Shown: piece after piece, positions 1 through 9,140 of the stretch
Numbering within the stretch: position 1 is the first letter of the stretch
Layout of the letters: every line of letters begins with the position of its first letter
NCBI GenBank assembly: GCA_017644105.1
Contig: JAEPMD010000009.1
Coordinates: 39,936-103,935, forward strand
DNA length: 64,000 bases
Reading direction: 5' to 3'
Source of the DNA: Rhizobiaceae bacterium
GTDB taxonomy: Bacteria; Pseudomonadota; Alphaproteobacteria; Rhizobiales; Rhizobiaceae
Made by a program: the position numbers and the translations under genes
Notes under the pieces: generated by a model
The model's database searches: none
Told to the model about the DNA's origin: nothing
The model's input: only the letters and a program-made list of their open reading frames with translations

Positions 1-30
1 GATATTTTTATAAAATCATAAAGGTCTATC

Positions 31-522
31 ATGACACCTTCTGAAAAATTCTTCCCCGTTTCCTGGGATCAGTTTCACCGAGATGCGCGCGCGCTTGCCT
101 GGCGCATCGCTGGCCAAGAAACAGATTATAAAGGCATTGTATGTATTACACGCGGCGGCTTAGTACCAACCGCAATCATTTGTCGTGAGTTGAATATTCG
201 AATGATTGATACGGTCTGCGTGGCTTCCTATCATGATTACAAAAATCAAGGTGACATGCAGATATTAAAAGAGATTTCGCCCGAGCTTCGCAAAAATGAT
301 GGCGAAGATATTCTGATCGTTGATGATTTGACCGACACCGGCAAAACTGCAGGCATCGTCCGGGCCATGCTGCCAAAAGCACATTTCGCCACCGTATATG
401 CAAAGCCCAAAGGGCGCCCGCTGGTTGATACCTTTATCACCGAAGTGAGCCAAGATACTTGGATCGTCTTCCCATGGGATATGGGTGTGCAATATCAAGA
501 GCCGATCGCCAAAGGCGGCTAA
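31..522 (+). CDS. gpt: xanthine phosphoribosyltransferase
   Basis: This 163-residue type I phosphoribosyltransferase transfers the phosphoribosyl group of PRPP to xanthine or guanine in purine salvage. The PRPP-binding loop [13 protein letters not shown] lies at residues 94-106 and the pyrophosphate-loop motif RGGLVP at 41-46. Length and both motifs match the enterobacterial Gpt family. The ATG is preceded by AAAGG about seven bases upstream. The gene stands alone, faces the next gene convergently and ends 29 bases before a strong hairpin terminator. Xanthine rather than hypoxanthine preference is inferred from family resemblance, not from a visible residue. Confidence 0.9.
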   Translation: MTPSEKFFPVSWDQFHRDARALAWRIAGQETDYKGIVCITRGGLVPTAIICRELNIRMIDTVCVASYHDYKNQGDMQILKEISPELRKNDGEDILIVDDLTDTGKTAGIVRAMLPKAHFATVYAKPKGRPLVDTFITEVSQDTWIVFPWDMGVQYQEPIAKGG

Positions 523-550
523 CAGCGACTTAAACGAAATAAAAATATAA

Positions 551-584
551 AAGAGCCGGACGTGATATCCGGCTCTTCCTTTTT
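551..584. terminator. bidirectional intrinsic terminator
   Basis: A perfect 10-bp stem (AAGAGCCGGA / TCCGGCTCTT, loop of seven) is followed by CCTTTTT on the plus strand and by a T-rich stretch on the minus strand. It sits between the convergent gpt gene and the phytase-like gene and can end both transcripts. Confidence 0.85.
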
Positions 585-613
585 AATCGTCTGCCCAATG
601 GCATCTTGGCGAT

Positions 614-2806
614 TTACATCGTAGCGATGACATCCAATTTGATGAATTGCGTTTCACCATTTGAATCATCCACACCGTCATTGTCAGTGACAATGAACAT
701 CTGGCCATTCTTATCAATCGCCAAACCTTCAACCTTATCGACCACATAGCCGCCGTAGGACTGCATAATAGGCAATAGATCGACCACGAGCTCTTTGGTG
801 ACCACTGGCAATGTTTCGCCCAGTCTTGTGGCTTTAAGCTCTGAAACTGCGACTTTGTAGATCTTTTTGGTTACTGCTTCAGCACCAATTTGGTTATCGC
901 GCTCAATGATATAAGCGTAGTCACCAAAGATCGTGATATCCGACAGACCAACCCAACCTTTATCTTTGCCATCAAGTGGATAATGCACGGCACCCCATTC
1001 TTTGCTCTCAAGATTGTAGTTGACCAGTTTTACAAATCCAGCCGCATCATCTTTCCACTCACGCTGAATGGCAATCCAAAGATCATCGCCTTTTTTGGTG
1101 ATACCTTCAGACCCAAAACGTTTTTCAACAGCGAGCAATTCTGAAGGGAAAGCGATCTCATTTTTGATCTCACCTTTCGCATTCACATGATAAATTGCAT
1201 GTGGGGTCAAACGATCTGTGCGTCCTTCAGAAGCGATAAAGAAACCGCCCTTACCGTCAAGCGCAATACCTTCCATATCCAGTTTCTGAGCTGGCATGCC
1301 ATCACGCATGATTGGCGTTGCTGATACAATTTGTGCTGGGACTTGCGTTGCATCAATCTTGAAGATTTGCGGTTGCGAACGATAGAAGCTGTCATTAACA
1401 GCATAAAGCATGCCTGGGTTTTCACTATCAGCGACCAAACCAGACAATGCACCCCAACCAATTGGACGACCATTGTCATCCAATTTAGAAGTCAACATCG
1501 GATATTGCGAAGCATCTGCGCCATATTGGTAAAGTGTGACATGCGAACGAACGCCGCCATCTTCAATCAAATCTTTTTCATTAGAAACCGCCAACAAATT
1601 GCGGTCTTCAATGGCGATCGCACCTTCAGGCGCTAGACCCGTTGGCAATAACTGAACGAATTCTGGCTCTGTGCCTGTATCTTTATAAACACCTATGACT
1701 GAACCGCGTTCTGATAAAACAAACATATGTTTGTTGCCACCAAATGTGCCAACTTCCAAACCTTCAGGCTCAACACCTTTATTGCCAGAACGTTTTTCTG
1801 GGTAGTGACCCGCCATGGCAACTTTATATTCAAAGTCCAATCCTGATTCGAAGAGCACCTCACCTGACTTTGAGAAAATCGTAAAGCCGCGAGATCCGCC
1901 TTCATAATCGCCTTCATTGGCAATCAACAAGCGATCATTATCCAACCATTGAACGGCATCAGGTTCGCGTGGCACATCATTTAGAGTGCCATCAAATGTC
2001 AGCGCACGCTCCTCATCGACATCAACATTTTCCAAATCAACTGTACCGGCGGAGAAATGCGAAAGAACAGAACCATCAGCATTTAGAACAACAATGTGGT
2101 TATTCTCCTGCAATGTCACAACAAGTTCGTTGTTGGCGTTAAAATCAACAAATTCTGGTTCTGGATCGGTTGGTGCAATGCCAGCTAGGTCTGTGACATC
2201 TGCATTAATGATGGCGTTACAATCAAACGCGCCATTTGCAACAGGAAGAATTGAAACAAATCCGGCAGGCGCCTGTGGGATCACGCCGTCATTTAAATCT
2301 TCGTCACGTTCATTCTCAATCGCAACGGCTGCTAAAGCACCATCCATGGATAAAGCAACCGAATCAGGTTGACCAGCAAGGTCACAGCTTGAGACGATCT
2401 CTTTGCTCTCCAAATTGATGATCAATAATTTTCCTGACGGTTTGGTATAGCTTTCAGATGTATTGACCCCGACAAAGGCCAGCTTACCATTGACAGAGAC
2501 AGATGTTGGCTCACCTTCTAACTTGATGATGCCCATCGCTTTGGGAGATCCAGGATCCTTGATATCGATCAAGCCAATCTCGCCCAAAGGACTATCAGAA
2601 TAAACCAACATATTGCCATCACTTGTCGCAGCGATGATCTCAGCTGATGTTTCAGTTTTCTGATCGACATCACTGGGCAGATTGAGGTTCACCGGAAAAG
2701 AAGACACCCGGTTGAAATACTCGCCAGCCACTAGGGGTGTGGATAAAGTTGTAAAACTCGCTGCCAGAAAAGTTGAAAATAAAAATTTTTTTGTGCCAAT
2801 AAACAT
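614..2806 (-). CDS. exported esterase-like/phytase-like beta-propeller protein
   Basis: A 730-residue exported protein. The first ~28 residues form a signal peptide (K-K start, hydrophobic core, small residues before GEYF). The first half is a series of beta-propeller-like blades with repeated NADGS/DGN turns, like the anchor-type propellers found in alkaline-phosphatase-like surface proteins. The C-terminal half (about residues 430-720) matches the phytase-like esterase domain PF13449, with blocks such as DMEGIALD, FGSEGI and KVEGLAID. Function is probably phosphate ester hydrolysis or simply binding in the periplasm; the substrate cannot be read from the sequence. It is a single gene with no obvious partner, ending at the shared terminator with gpt. 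The phytase name describes a family, not a demonstrated activity. Confidence 0.75.
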   Translation of the reverse strand: MFIGTKKFLFSTFLAASFTTLSTPLVAGEYFNRVSSFPVNLNLPSDVDQKTETSAEIIAATSDGNMLVYSDSPLGEIGLIDIKDPGSPKAMGIIKLEGEPTSVSVNGKLAFVGVNTSESYTKPSGKLLIINLESKEIVSSCDLAGQPDSVALSMDGALAAVAIENERDEDLNDGVIPQAPAGFVSILPVANGAFDCNAIINADVTDLAGIAPTDPEPEFVDFNANNELVVTLQENNHIVVLNADGSVLSHFSAGTVDLENVDVDEERALTFDGTLNDVPREPDAVQWLDNDRLLIANEGDYEGGSRGFTIFSKSGEVLFESGLDFEYKVAMAGHYPEKRSGNKGVEPEGLEVGTFGGNKHMFVLSERGSVIGVYKDTGTEPEFVQLLPTGLAPEGAIAIEDRNLLAVSNEKDLIEDGGVRSHVTLYQYGADASQYPMLTSKLDDNGRPIGWGALSGLVADSENPGMLYAVNDSFYRSQPQIFKIDATQVPAQIVSATPIMRDGMPAQKLDMEGIALDGKGGFFIASEGRTDRLTPHAIYHVNAKGEIKNEIAFPSELLAVEKRFGSEGITKKGDDLWIAIQREWKDDAAGFVKLVNYNLESKEWGAVHYPLDGKDKGWVGLSDITIFGDYAYIIERDNQIGAEAVTKKIYKVAVSELKATRLGETLPVVTKELVVDLLPIMQSYGGYVVDKVEGLAIDKNGQMFIVTDNDGVDDSNGETQFIKLDVIATM

Positions 2807-2994
2807 GGGATTTAACTTCGCTCCTGTTGATAAAGTCCCCTTGGCGATAGAATTTTCTCATGACATGCGAGCTACATAATTATGACGTTTGTGTAACAAA
2901 TCCATGTTTTCCGGCAAGAATCGGAGGCTCCAAGTAGAACAAAAGGGAGCTATTAACAAATAATGAATCTTTCCCCAGTTTTCACAGAATGGAC

Positions 2995-3010
2995 ACACTA
3001 GATATTGTGG
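2995..3010. promoter_or_regulatory. NrdR-like box (single)
   Basis: ACACTAGATATTGTGG matches the NrdR consensus ACACWATATATWGTGT at 14 of 16 positions. It lies about 430 bp upstream of nrdJ and about 190 bp upstream of the divergent phytase-like gene. No partner box is found 31 bp away on either side, so its role is unclear. Confidence 0.45.
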
Positions 3011-3227
3011 GTGCAATTTTGGATAAAACTATCACTTGACGATTGGCTGCGAGTCGCGCCTAATGATTTTCACGTTGCGGCGGCGGCGAGCTGGAGGGGT
3101 TACCAAAACCAGCAAAATCCATTGTTTTATGAGTTGAAACGCTTTTTCAAGCGAAGTGTTTTTGCGTGCTAAAATTTGGGGGAAATGGAAAAAAACCGGC
3201 GGTTTTTAGATATTTTCAATTTACAAA

Positions 3228-3242
3228 TTAACGTTTTGTTAA
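3228..3242. promoter_or_regulatory. CtrA-like binding site
   Basis: TTAA-N7-TTAA (spacer CGTTTTG) matches the alphaproteobacterial CtrA consensus TTAA-N7-TTAAC except for the final base, which is T. It abuts the first box of the NrdR pair. That CtrA regulates nrdJ here is an inference. Confidence 0.35.
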
Positions 3243-3288
3243 TACTACATCTAGTATATTTCAAAATGTAGAACACAATATACGGTTC
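3242..3288. promoter_or_regulatory. NrdR-like box pair upstream of nrdJ
   Basis: Two boxes at 3242-3257 and 3273-3288 each match 12 of 16 positions of ACACWATATATWGTGT. Their start-to-start distance is 31 bp, about three helical turns, the arrangement known for NrdR operators. They lie 155-200 bp upstream of the nrdJ start, as expected for NrdR repression of ribonucleotide reductase when ATP/dATP pools are high. Confidence 0.6.
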
Positions 3289-3334
3289 TTTTTCAAACAA
3301 AAGTACTGTATACTAATCGAGGTTTGTGGACCGC

Positions 3335-3357
3335 GGTGTCTCTTATTGTGACACACC
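3335..3357 (+). promoter_or_regulatory. hairpin in nrdJ leader
   Basis: GTGTC pairs with GACAC across a nine-base loop, with an extra G-C pair outside a bulged A, followed by CATAG. A very similar hairpin plus CATAG occurs at 42371-42394. It may be a protein-binding palindrome or a leader RNA element. Confidence 0.35.
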
Positions 3358-3442
3358 ATAGGAAAGCAGACATTTGGGGAATTTTGGCCTGAAGAAGACC
3401 ACAGGGTGAACAGGCAGAAAAAGATAAAAGGAACAGGAAGTT

Positions 3443-6400
3443 ATGCGCATAGAACGCTGCTTTACTAAAGAAGGAAAAGACGCTTACTCCGAGATCGAAT
3501 TTCGCAAGGCAACAAGTGAAATTAAGAACCCGGATGGCTCGATTGTTTTCCGCTTGGAAGACATTGATGTACCCAGTCAGTTCAGTCAGGTCGCAGCAGA
3601 TATTCTAGCGCAGAAATATTTCCGTAAAGCTGGTGTTCCCGCGGTTCTTAAAAAAGTTGAAGAAAATGATGTGCCGTCATGGCTATGGCGTTCAGTTGCT
3701 GATGAGAAAGCTCTCGCAAAACTACCTGAAGATGAGCGTTATGGTCCTGAAACGGATGCACGTCAGGTTTTTGACCGTTTGTCTGGCACATGGACCTATT
3801 GGGGCTGGAAAGGCGGCTACTTCGATAGCGAAGAAGACGCACTAACCTTCCGTAATGAGCTTGCTTATATGCTCGCCACACAACGTGTTGCACCAAACTC
3901 CCCACAATGGTTCAACACAGGTCTGCACTGGGCTTATGGTATTGACGGACCAAGCCAGGGTCACTTCTATGTGGATCCATTCACTGGCAAATTGGTGAAA
4001 TCAAAATCATCTTACGAGCATCCACAGCCGCATGCATGCTTCATTCAGTCTGTTGAAGATGATCTGGTGAATGAAGGCGGCATCATGGACCTTTGGGTGC
4101 GTGAAGCGCGTCTATTTAAATATGGTTCAGGCACAGGTTCAAACTTCTCGCATGTTCGCGGCGAAGGTGAAGCACTATCAGGTGGTGGTAAATCATCTGG
4201 TTTGATGAGCTTCTTGCGCATTGGTGACCGTGCAGCAGGTGCAATTAAATCAGGTGGCACAACACGTCGTGCTGCGAAAATGGTTGTTGTTGACATCGAC
4301 CACCCAGATATTGAGCAATATATCTCTTGGAAAGTGAACGAAGAACAAAAGGTTGCAGCGCTTGTAACCGGTTCGAAGATCGTATCGCAACATCTTGGGC
4401 AAATCATGAAAGCTTGCATTAATTGCGAAGCTGACAATGACGCCTGCTTTGATCCAAAACAGAACCCTGCCCTGAAACGCGAAATCAAAGCTGCGAAAAA
4501 GAACCAGGTTCCTGAGAACTATATCAAACGTGTGATCCAGTTTGCTCAACAAGGCTACACAGATATTGAGTTTAAAACCTATGACACAGATTGGGATTCA
4601 GAAGCCTATCTGACTGTAGCTGGCCAAAACTCAAACAACTCCGTTTCAATTAAAGACGATTTCCTTCGCGCTGTAGAAGCTGATGGCGATTGGGATTTGA
4701 TTGGTCGCCGCAATGGCAAAGTGACCAAAACACTAAAAGCCCGTGAGCTTTGGGAATCAATTGGTTATGCTGCTTGGGCTTCAGCTGATCCTGGCCTTCA
4801 CTTCAACACAACAATGAATGATTGGCACACTTGCCCATCTGAAGGTCCAATCCGTGCATCCAACCCATGTTCTGAATATATGTTCTTGGATGACACAGCA
4901 TGTAACTTGGCTTCCCTGAACTTGCTTCGCTTTAAAAATGCTGAAACTGGCAATCTCGCCATTGGCGATTTTGAGCACGCAACTCGCCTTTGGACGATGG
5001 TTCTTGAAATCTCAGTGATGATGGCACAATTCCCATCGCGCCAGATTGCCGAACTATCTTACAAATACCGCACACTTGGTCTTGGCTTTGCCAATATCGG
5101 TGGCTTGCTGATGACAAGTGGAATTCCATATGATTCAGATGAAGGCCGCGCGATCTGTGGTTCTATCACAGCCATCATGACGGGTGTGGCTTACGCAACA
5201 TCTGCTGAAATGGCGGGCGAACTTGGTCCATTCCCAGGTTACAAACCAAATGCGAAAAACATGTTGCGTGTGATCCGCAACCACCGTTTGGCAGCGCATG
5301 GTCATGCAGATGGCTATTCAGAGCTTTCTGTGAACCCGGTTCCATTGGTCCATGAAGATTGTAAAGACCAAGACTTGATCAAACATGCAACAGCTGCATG
5401 GGATCTAGCGCTTGAATTGGGTGAAAAGCACGGTTACCGCAATGCGCAAGCCACTGTGATTGCCCCAACAGGTACAATCGGTCTTGTCATGGACTGCGAT
5501 ACAACAGGTATTGAGCCAGACTTTGCCCTCGTAAAATTCAAAAAGCTTGCAGGCGGTGGATACTTTAAGATCATCAACCGCGCTGTACCTGAAGCCCTAC
5601 GCACATTGGGTTACTCAGAAAGCCAAATCGCTGAGATCGAAGCTTATGCTGTGGGTCATGGTAACCTTAATCAGGCACCAGGTGTTAATCCGGGTTCTCT
5701 GAAGTCCAAAGGCTTCAGCGATGAGCAAATTGCGACCATCAACCAAGGTCTTGAAAGCGCATTTGATATCAAATTCGTCTTTAACAAATGGACCCTTGGC
5801 GAAGAATTCTGCAAAGACACGCTTGGCCTAACGGATGAGCAGCTTAACGACATGTCATTTGATATGTTGGCAGCGATCGGCTTTGACAAAAAAGACATCG
5901 AAGCGGCCAACATCCACATCTGCGGTGCGATGACACTTGAAGGTGCGCCATTCCTTAAAGATGAGCATCTACCAGTCTTTGACTGCGCGAACCCTTGCGG
6001 CAAGATCGGCAAGCGTTACCTCTCCGTTGATAGCCACATTCGCATGATGGCAGCAGCGCAACCATTTATCTCTGGCGCGATTTCAAAAACCATCAACATG
6101 CCAAATGAAGCAAGTGTGGATGATTGTAAATCAGCTTACATGCTCTCTTGGAAGCTCGCTTTGAAAGCCAATGCGCTTTATCGTGATGGGTCTAAACTCT
6201 CACAACCGCTCAATGCATCACTCATTGCCGATGAGGAAGATGATGAAGCTATTGAAGCAATCGCAGAAGCACCAGCAGCGGCACAAGCAGTCAAGGTCAC
6301 TGAAAAAATCGTCGAGCGCATTGTTGAGCGTGTTGTGCGTGAACAGGAAAAACTACCTGGTCGCCGCAAAGGCTACACACAAAAAGCGAAAGTGGGCGGA

Positions 6401-7204
6401 CACACAGTGTTCTTGCGCACGGGCGAATATGACGATGGCCGTTTGGGCGAAATCTTCCTTGATATGAACAAAGAAGGTTCAACACTTAGAGCTTTGATCA
6501 ACAATTTTGCGATCTCTGTCTCTCTTGGCCTTCAATATGGTGTACCACTTGAAGAATATGTTGACGCCTTCGTCTTCACCAAGTTCGAGCCTGCAGGCAT
6601 GGTTCAAGGCAATGATGCGATTAAAAACGCAACATCAATCCTAGACTATGTCTTCCGCGAATTGGCTGTTTCTTATCTTGAGCGTCATGATCTGGCTCAT
6701 GTTGACCAATCTGAATTCTCCTCTACCCCAATGGGTAAAGGCATTCAGGAAGGCACAACAGAAGCTGTTTCGAAAGGCCTCACCCGTGGTCATAAGCTGT
6801 CGATCATCAACCAGGAGCCAAAAGGTTCGGCTGGAAATGGTCCAACAGCAAGCTCAAATGTAACAGCGATTGCATCAGGCTCTATGGCAACGGTTGCCGC
6901 GGCATCCAATGCGGTCGCAGAGATGTTTGAAGAAGCATCCGCTTTCAAGCGTGATTATTCTGAAACTGATCAAAGCTTGAAAACAAAAGCCGAAGCTGAA
7001 GAGATTGCTGAAAATGCAAAAGCTGCAGCCACCGGTCTTTCAACAGAAGCAGAACGCAAAAAGGTTGAAGCCGACCGCCGCGTGAAAGCCATGATGCAAG
7101 GCTATACTGGTGATATGTGCTCAGAATGCTCAAACTTTACCATGGTCCGCAACGGCACATGCCTTAAATGCGACACATGTGGTAGCACAAGCGGCTGTAG
7201 TTAA
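3443..7204 (+). CDS. nrdJ: vitamin B12-dependent (class II) ribonucleoside-diphosphate reductase
   Basis: This 1253-residue adenosylcobalamin-dependent reductase makes deoxyribonucleotides for DNA synthesis. The active-site motif NPCSE is at residues 474-478 (radical Cys476, Glu478). The PTGTIG loop begins near 675 and the first redox cysteine lies in HACF (Cys199). A low-complexity [11 protein letters not shown]-type linker and a VERIVERVV stretch near 930-960 precede a second RNR-core segment. The C-terminus carries paired CxxC motifs ([15 protein letters not shown]) that re-reduce the active site. Size and tail match alphaproteobacterial NrdJ. The gene is monocistronic, behind NrdR-like boxes and before a strong terminator. 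Confidence 0.95.
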   Translation: MRIERCFTKEGKDAYSEIEFRKATSEIKNPDGSIVFRLEDIDVPSQFSQVAADILAQKYFRKAGVPAVLKKVEENDVPSWLWRSVADEKALAKLPEDERYGPETDARQVFDRLSGTWTYWGWKGGYFDSEEDALTFRNELAYMLATQRVAPNSPQWFNTGLHWAYGIDGPSQGHFYVDPFTGKLVKSKSSYEHPQPHACFIQSVEDDLVNEGGIMDLWVREARLFKYGSGTGSNFSHVRGEGEALSGGGKSSGLMSFLRIGDRAAGAIKSGGTTRRAAKMVVVDIDHPDIEQYISWKVNEEQKVAALVTGSKIVSQHLGQIMKACINCEADNDACFDPKQNPALKREIKAAKKNQVPENYIKRVIQFAQQGYTDIEFKTYDTDWDSEAYLTVAGQNSNNSVSIKDDFLRAVEADGDWDLIGRRNGKVTKTLKARELWESIGYAAWASADPGLHFNTTMNDWHTCPSEGPIRASNPCSEYMFLDDTACNLASLNLLRFKNAETGNLAIGDFEHATRLWTMVLEISVMMAQFPSRQIAELSYKYRTLGLGFANIGGLLMTSGIPYDSDEGRAICGSITAIMTGVAYATSAEMAGELGPFPGYKPNAKNMLRVIRNHRLAAHGHADGYSELSVNPVPLVHEDCKDQDLIKHATAAWDLALELGEKHGYRNAQATVIAPTGTIGLVMDCDTTGIEPDFALVKFKKLAGGGYFKIINRAVPEALRTLGYSESQIAEIEAYAVGHGNLNQAPGVNPGSLKSKGFSDEQIATINQGLESAFDIKFVFNKWTLGEEFCKDTLGLTDEQLNDMSFDMLAAIGFDKKDIEAANIHICGAMTLEGAPFLKDEHLPVFDCANPCGKIGKRYLSVDSHIRMMAAAQPFISGAISKTINMPNEASVDDCKSAYMLSWKLALKANALYRDGSKLSQPLNASLIADEEDDEAIEAIAEAPAAAQAVKVTEKIVERIVERVVREQEKLPGRRKGYTQKAKVGGHTVFLRTGEYDDGRLGEIFLDMNKEGSTLRALINNFAISVSLGLQYGVPLEEYVDAFVFTKFEPAGMVQGNDAIKNATSILDYVFRELAVSYLERHDLAHVDQSEFSSTPMGKGIQEGTTEAVSKGLTRGHKLSIINQEPKGSAGNGPTASSNVTAIASGSMATVAAASNAVAEMFEEASAFKRDYSETDQSLKTKAEAEEIAENAKAAATGLSTEAERKKVEADRRVKAMMQGYTGDMCSECSNFTMVRNGTCLKCDTCGSTSGCS

Positions 7205-7228
7205 GTCTACGAATTTATATAAGAACAA

Positions 7229-7258
7229 AGCCCTCGCAATTAGCGGGGGCTTTTTTTT
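7229..7258. terminator. nrdJ intrinsic terminator
   Basis: The stem GCCCTCGC / GCGGGGGC with loop AATTA is followed by eight T residues on the plus strand. The reverse reading gives the same stem followed by TTTGTT, so it may also stop minus-strand transcription beyond the small membrane-protein gene. Confidence 0.85.
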
Positions 7259-7287
7259 GTGAAAAATGAAAAAATAAATAAGCCTGC

Positions 7288-7698
7288 TCAAGAAATAAAA
7301 GCTACCCAGAAAAATCGATAAAGCAAACGAAACAAAAAATATGCGGTCATAACAGAGAATATCAAAAGTGGTATCAACATATATTCTCCTGTCATATCGA
7401 AATTCTCTTCCATCACCATGCCGATAATGATGCTAAAGATCGCTAATAAAGCTGCTAACAAACTGCGAAATATGAGCCTCTTGGTTGATACCTTAAAAAC
7501 GTATTTATTCGTTTCTGTTTTGTTTTCACCACTTAACTCCCCTTTTTCTACAGCACGCTGAACAGCTTGTTTTTTGGCACTTGGAGAATCCCTAACCGAT
7601 CTGGTTTGATATCTGGCTGTAATAAATGCAGTTGCAATGAGGCCACCGGTTGAAATCAAAGCTATGATGATTTGGGTAAAATCAATTTCTACTGACAA
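7288..7698 (-). CDS. small membrane protein of unknown function
   Basis: A 136-residue protein with three hydrophobic segments: about residues 8-28, 78-98 and 105-128. A charged, lysine-rich stretch separates the first from the second. No family is recognised. Translation starts at TTG, supported by AAGGAG seven bases upstream; no better start exists. It lies alone between nrdJ and the P450 gene and is AT-rich. The arrangement of one N-terminal helix, a soluble loop and a helical hairpin could fit a small sensor or a stress membrane protein, but no function can be given. Confidence 0.6.
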   Translation of the reverse strand: MSVEIDFTQIIIALISTGGLIATAFITARYQTRSVRDSPSAKKQAVQRAVEKGELSGENKTETNKYVFKVSTKRLIFRSLLAALLAIFSIIIGMVMEENFDMTGEYMLIPLLIFSVMTAYFLFRLLYRFFWVAFIS

Positions 7699-7812
7699 TC
7701 TTATTCTCCTTAGTTTTAAGAAGAAAATACCAAGATATAGGCTAAAATAAATACTTTTACGTGTATATAAAAATAATACAACTTATTTAGAAATGAACTT
7801 GCCTACTCACAG

Positions 7813-9036
7813 CTACCGCGCCAACCCGATATTCAACGCCTCAACGCCGCGTACAGAAAGTCCGCGTTTGTATGAAACGTGATCATCAATCAGCGTGAAA
7901 TCTTTGAATTCGCGCAGCAGCGTTTCGAAAATAACTTTCATATTCTGCCGTGCAATGTGATTGCCCAAACATAGATGCGCACCCTGCCCGAAAGCCAAAT
8001 GACGGTTGGGTGTGCGGTCAATCTGAAACTGATCTGGGTTTTCAAACTGCGCAGGATCCCGGTTCGCAGCCCCATAGAGCAAGCCAAATGTCGTGCCCTT
8101 CGGAAAGGTGTGATCCCTGATCGTTACATCTTCGAGCGCATGACGATGAAAAAACGGTAATGGCGGCTCAAAGCGGAACATTTCTTGGATCGCTGTTGGG
8201 ATAATCTCGGGCGCCTCACGCATCTGAGCAATCGCATTGGGATGTTTAAGGAGCGTATGCATGCCCGAGCCCAACACATCAATGGTTGAGCCATGTCCGG
8301 CCATCAGAATCAGCATGCAAGTGGAAATAAATTCATCCTCGGTGTAATGCCCTTCCCGCTCATCCAAGATCATCTTGGAAATCAAATCATCCTTGGGGTT
8401 TCTGCTGCGCTCATTTTTCAGATCCACCAGAAATTCAAAGAACTCACGCGTTGCCGTTTCAGCAATTTGCTTCTTTTCATCGGAGCGATCGACATCAAAA
8501 AACTGGACCACCTGCTCAGACCATAATCTCAGCTGATTTGAATATTCCTCTGGCGCACCCAATAAATGCCCAATCACATAGCCCGGCACATGCGCTGCAA
8601 AATCCTCAATAAATTCGATCTGATCCTTGTCTCTAAAGCCAGCGATCAACTGATCCACAAAGGCTTGCACAACAGGTTCAAGCGCCGCGATGGAACGCGA
8701 GGTAAATGAGCCAAACACCTGTTTACGCAAGCGGCGATGCACCTCGCCATCACTATCCAGCAGACTAAACTGCACCACACGCTCGTGATAAGGCATATCA
8801 TGCCAATTGGCACGGCGCTGTCGTTCCTTCGCGTCTTCTTCTGATTCCAAACCTTCAAGTGAACGCACCATATTTTGGTTCGTTGCAATCTTGCTCACAT
8901 CCTCATAGCGCGAGAGCAGATACATATCCTGATCAGTAAAATAAAAAGGCGCGTCTAGCGCCCGCAAAGCCGCATAGGTTTCATATGGATTTTCAGAAAA
9001 ATCTTTTGAAAGCGGTTCAAACTTTACTTGCGCCAT
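7813..9036 (-). CDS. cytochrome P450
   Basis: A 407-residue soluble bacterial P450 monooxygenase. The heme loop FGQGAHLCLG is at residues 349-358 with the proximal ligand Cys356. The K-helix ExxR is at 285-288, and the I-helix motif is AGHGST at 246-251. The usual acidic residue before the conserved Thr (AGxE/DT) is absent and Gly-Ser stands there, which can alter proton delivery. No ferredoxin or reductase gene is adjacent, so electrons must come from elsewhere, possibly the [2Fe-2S] ferredoxin encoded at 49337-49657. It is divergent from the MBL hydrolase gene. The substrate is unknown. Confidence 0.9.
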   Translation of the reverse strand: MAQVKFEPLSKDFSENPYETYAALRALDAPFYFTDQDMYLLSRYEDVSKIATNQNMVRSLEGLESEEDAKERQRRANWHDMPYHERVVQFSLLDSDGEVHRRLRKQVFGSFTSRSIAALEPVVQAFVDQLIAGFRDKDQIEFIEDFAAHVPGYVIGHLLGAPEEYSNQLRLWSEQVVQFFDVDRSDEKKQIAETATREFFEFLVDLKNERSRNPKDDLISKMILDEREGHYTEDEFISTCMLILMAGHGSTIDVLGSGMHTLLKHPNAIAQMREAPEIIPTAIQEMFRFEPPLPFFHRHALEDVTIRDHTFPKGTTFGLLYGAANRDPAQFENPDQFQIDRTPNRHLAFGQGAHLCLGNHIARQNMKVIFETLLREFKDFTLIDDHVSYKRGLSVRGVEALNIGLAR

Positions 9037-9140
9037 GTATTCTGCCCAACACTGATATAAAACAAATTACATACTGGCATAGGCCTGCAAATACATCTAG
9101 ATTTATCGCAAATTCCAACAGTAAATGTGAAGCAAATATC

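Larger units (their letters stand above)
2807..3442. other. 636-bp intergenic control region upstream of nrdJ
   Basis: No convincing protein-coding gene is present. The region separates divergent genes (the minus-strand phytase-like gene and plus-strand nrdJ). It holds a lone NrdR-like box (2995-3010), a CtrA-like site (3228-3242), an NrdR-like box pair (3242-3288) and a hairpin (3335-3357) in the probable nrdJ leader. The last 20 bases carry AGGAAC and AGGAAG, either of which can act as the nrdJ ribosome-binding site. No B12 riboswitch box was found. Confidence 0.7.

Noticed and set aside
3330-3442. Cobalamin riboswitch in front of the B12-dependent nrdJ
   Set aside because: The region lacks the B12-box (GCCACTG-type) and the usual core strings. 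GCCTG/CAGGC pairing is too short to support one.
8985-9140. Upstream extension of the MBL hydrolase by 52 codons
   Set aside because: It runs into the P450 coding region on the other strand and has no family similarity; the start at 9141 begins the conserved part.
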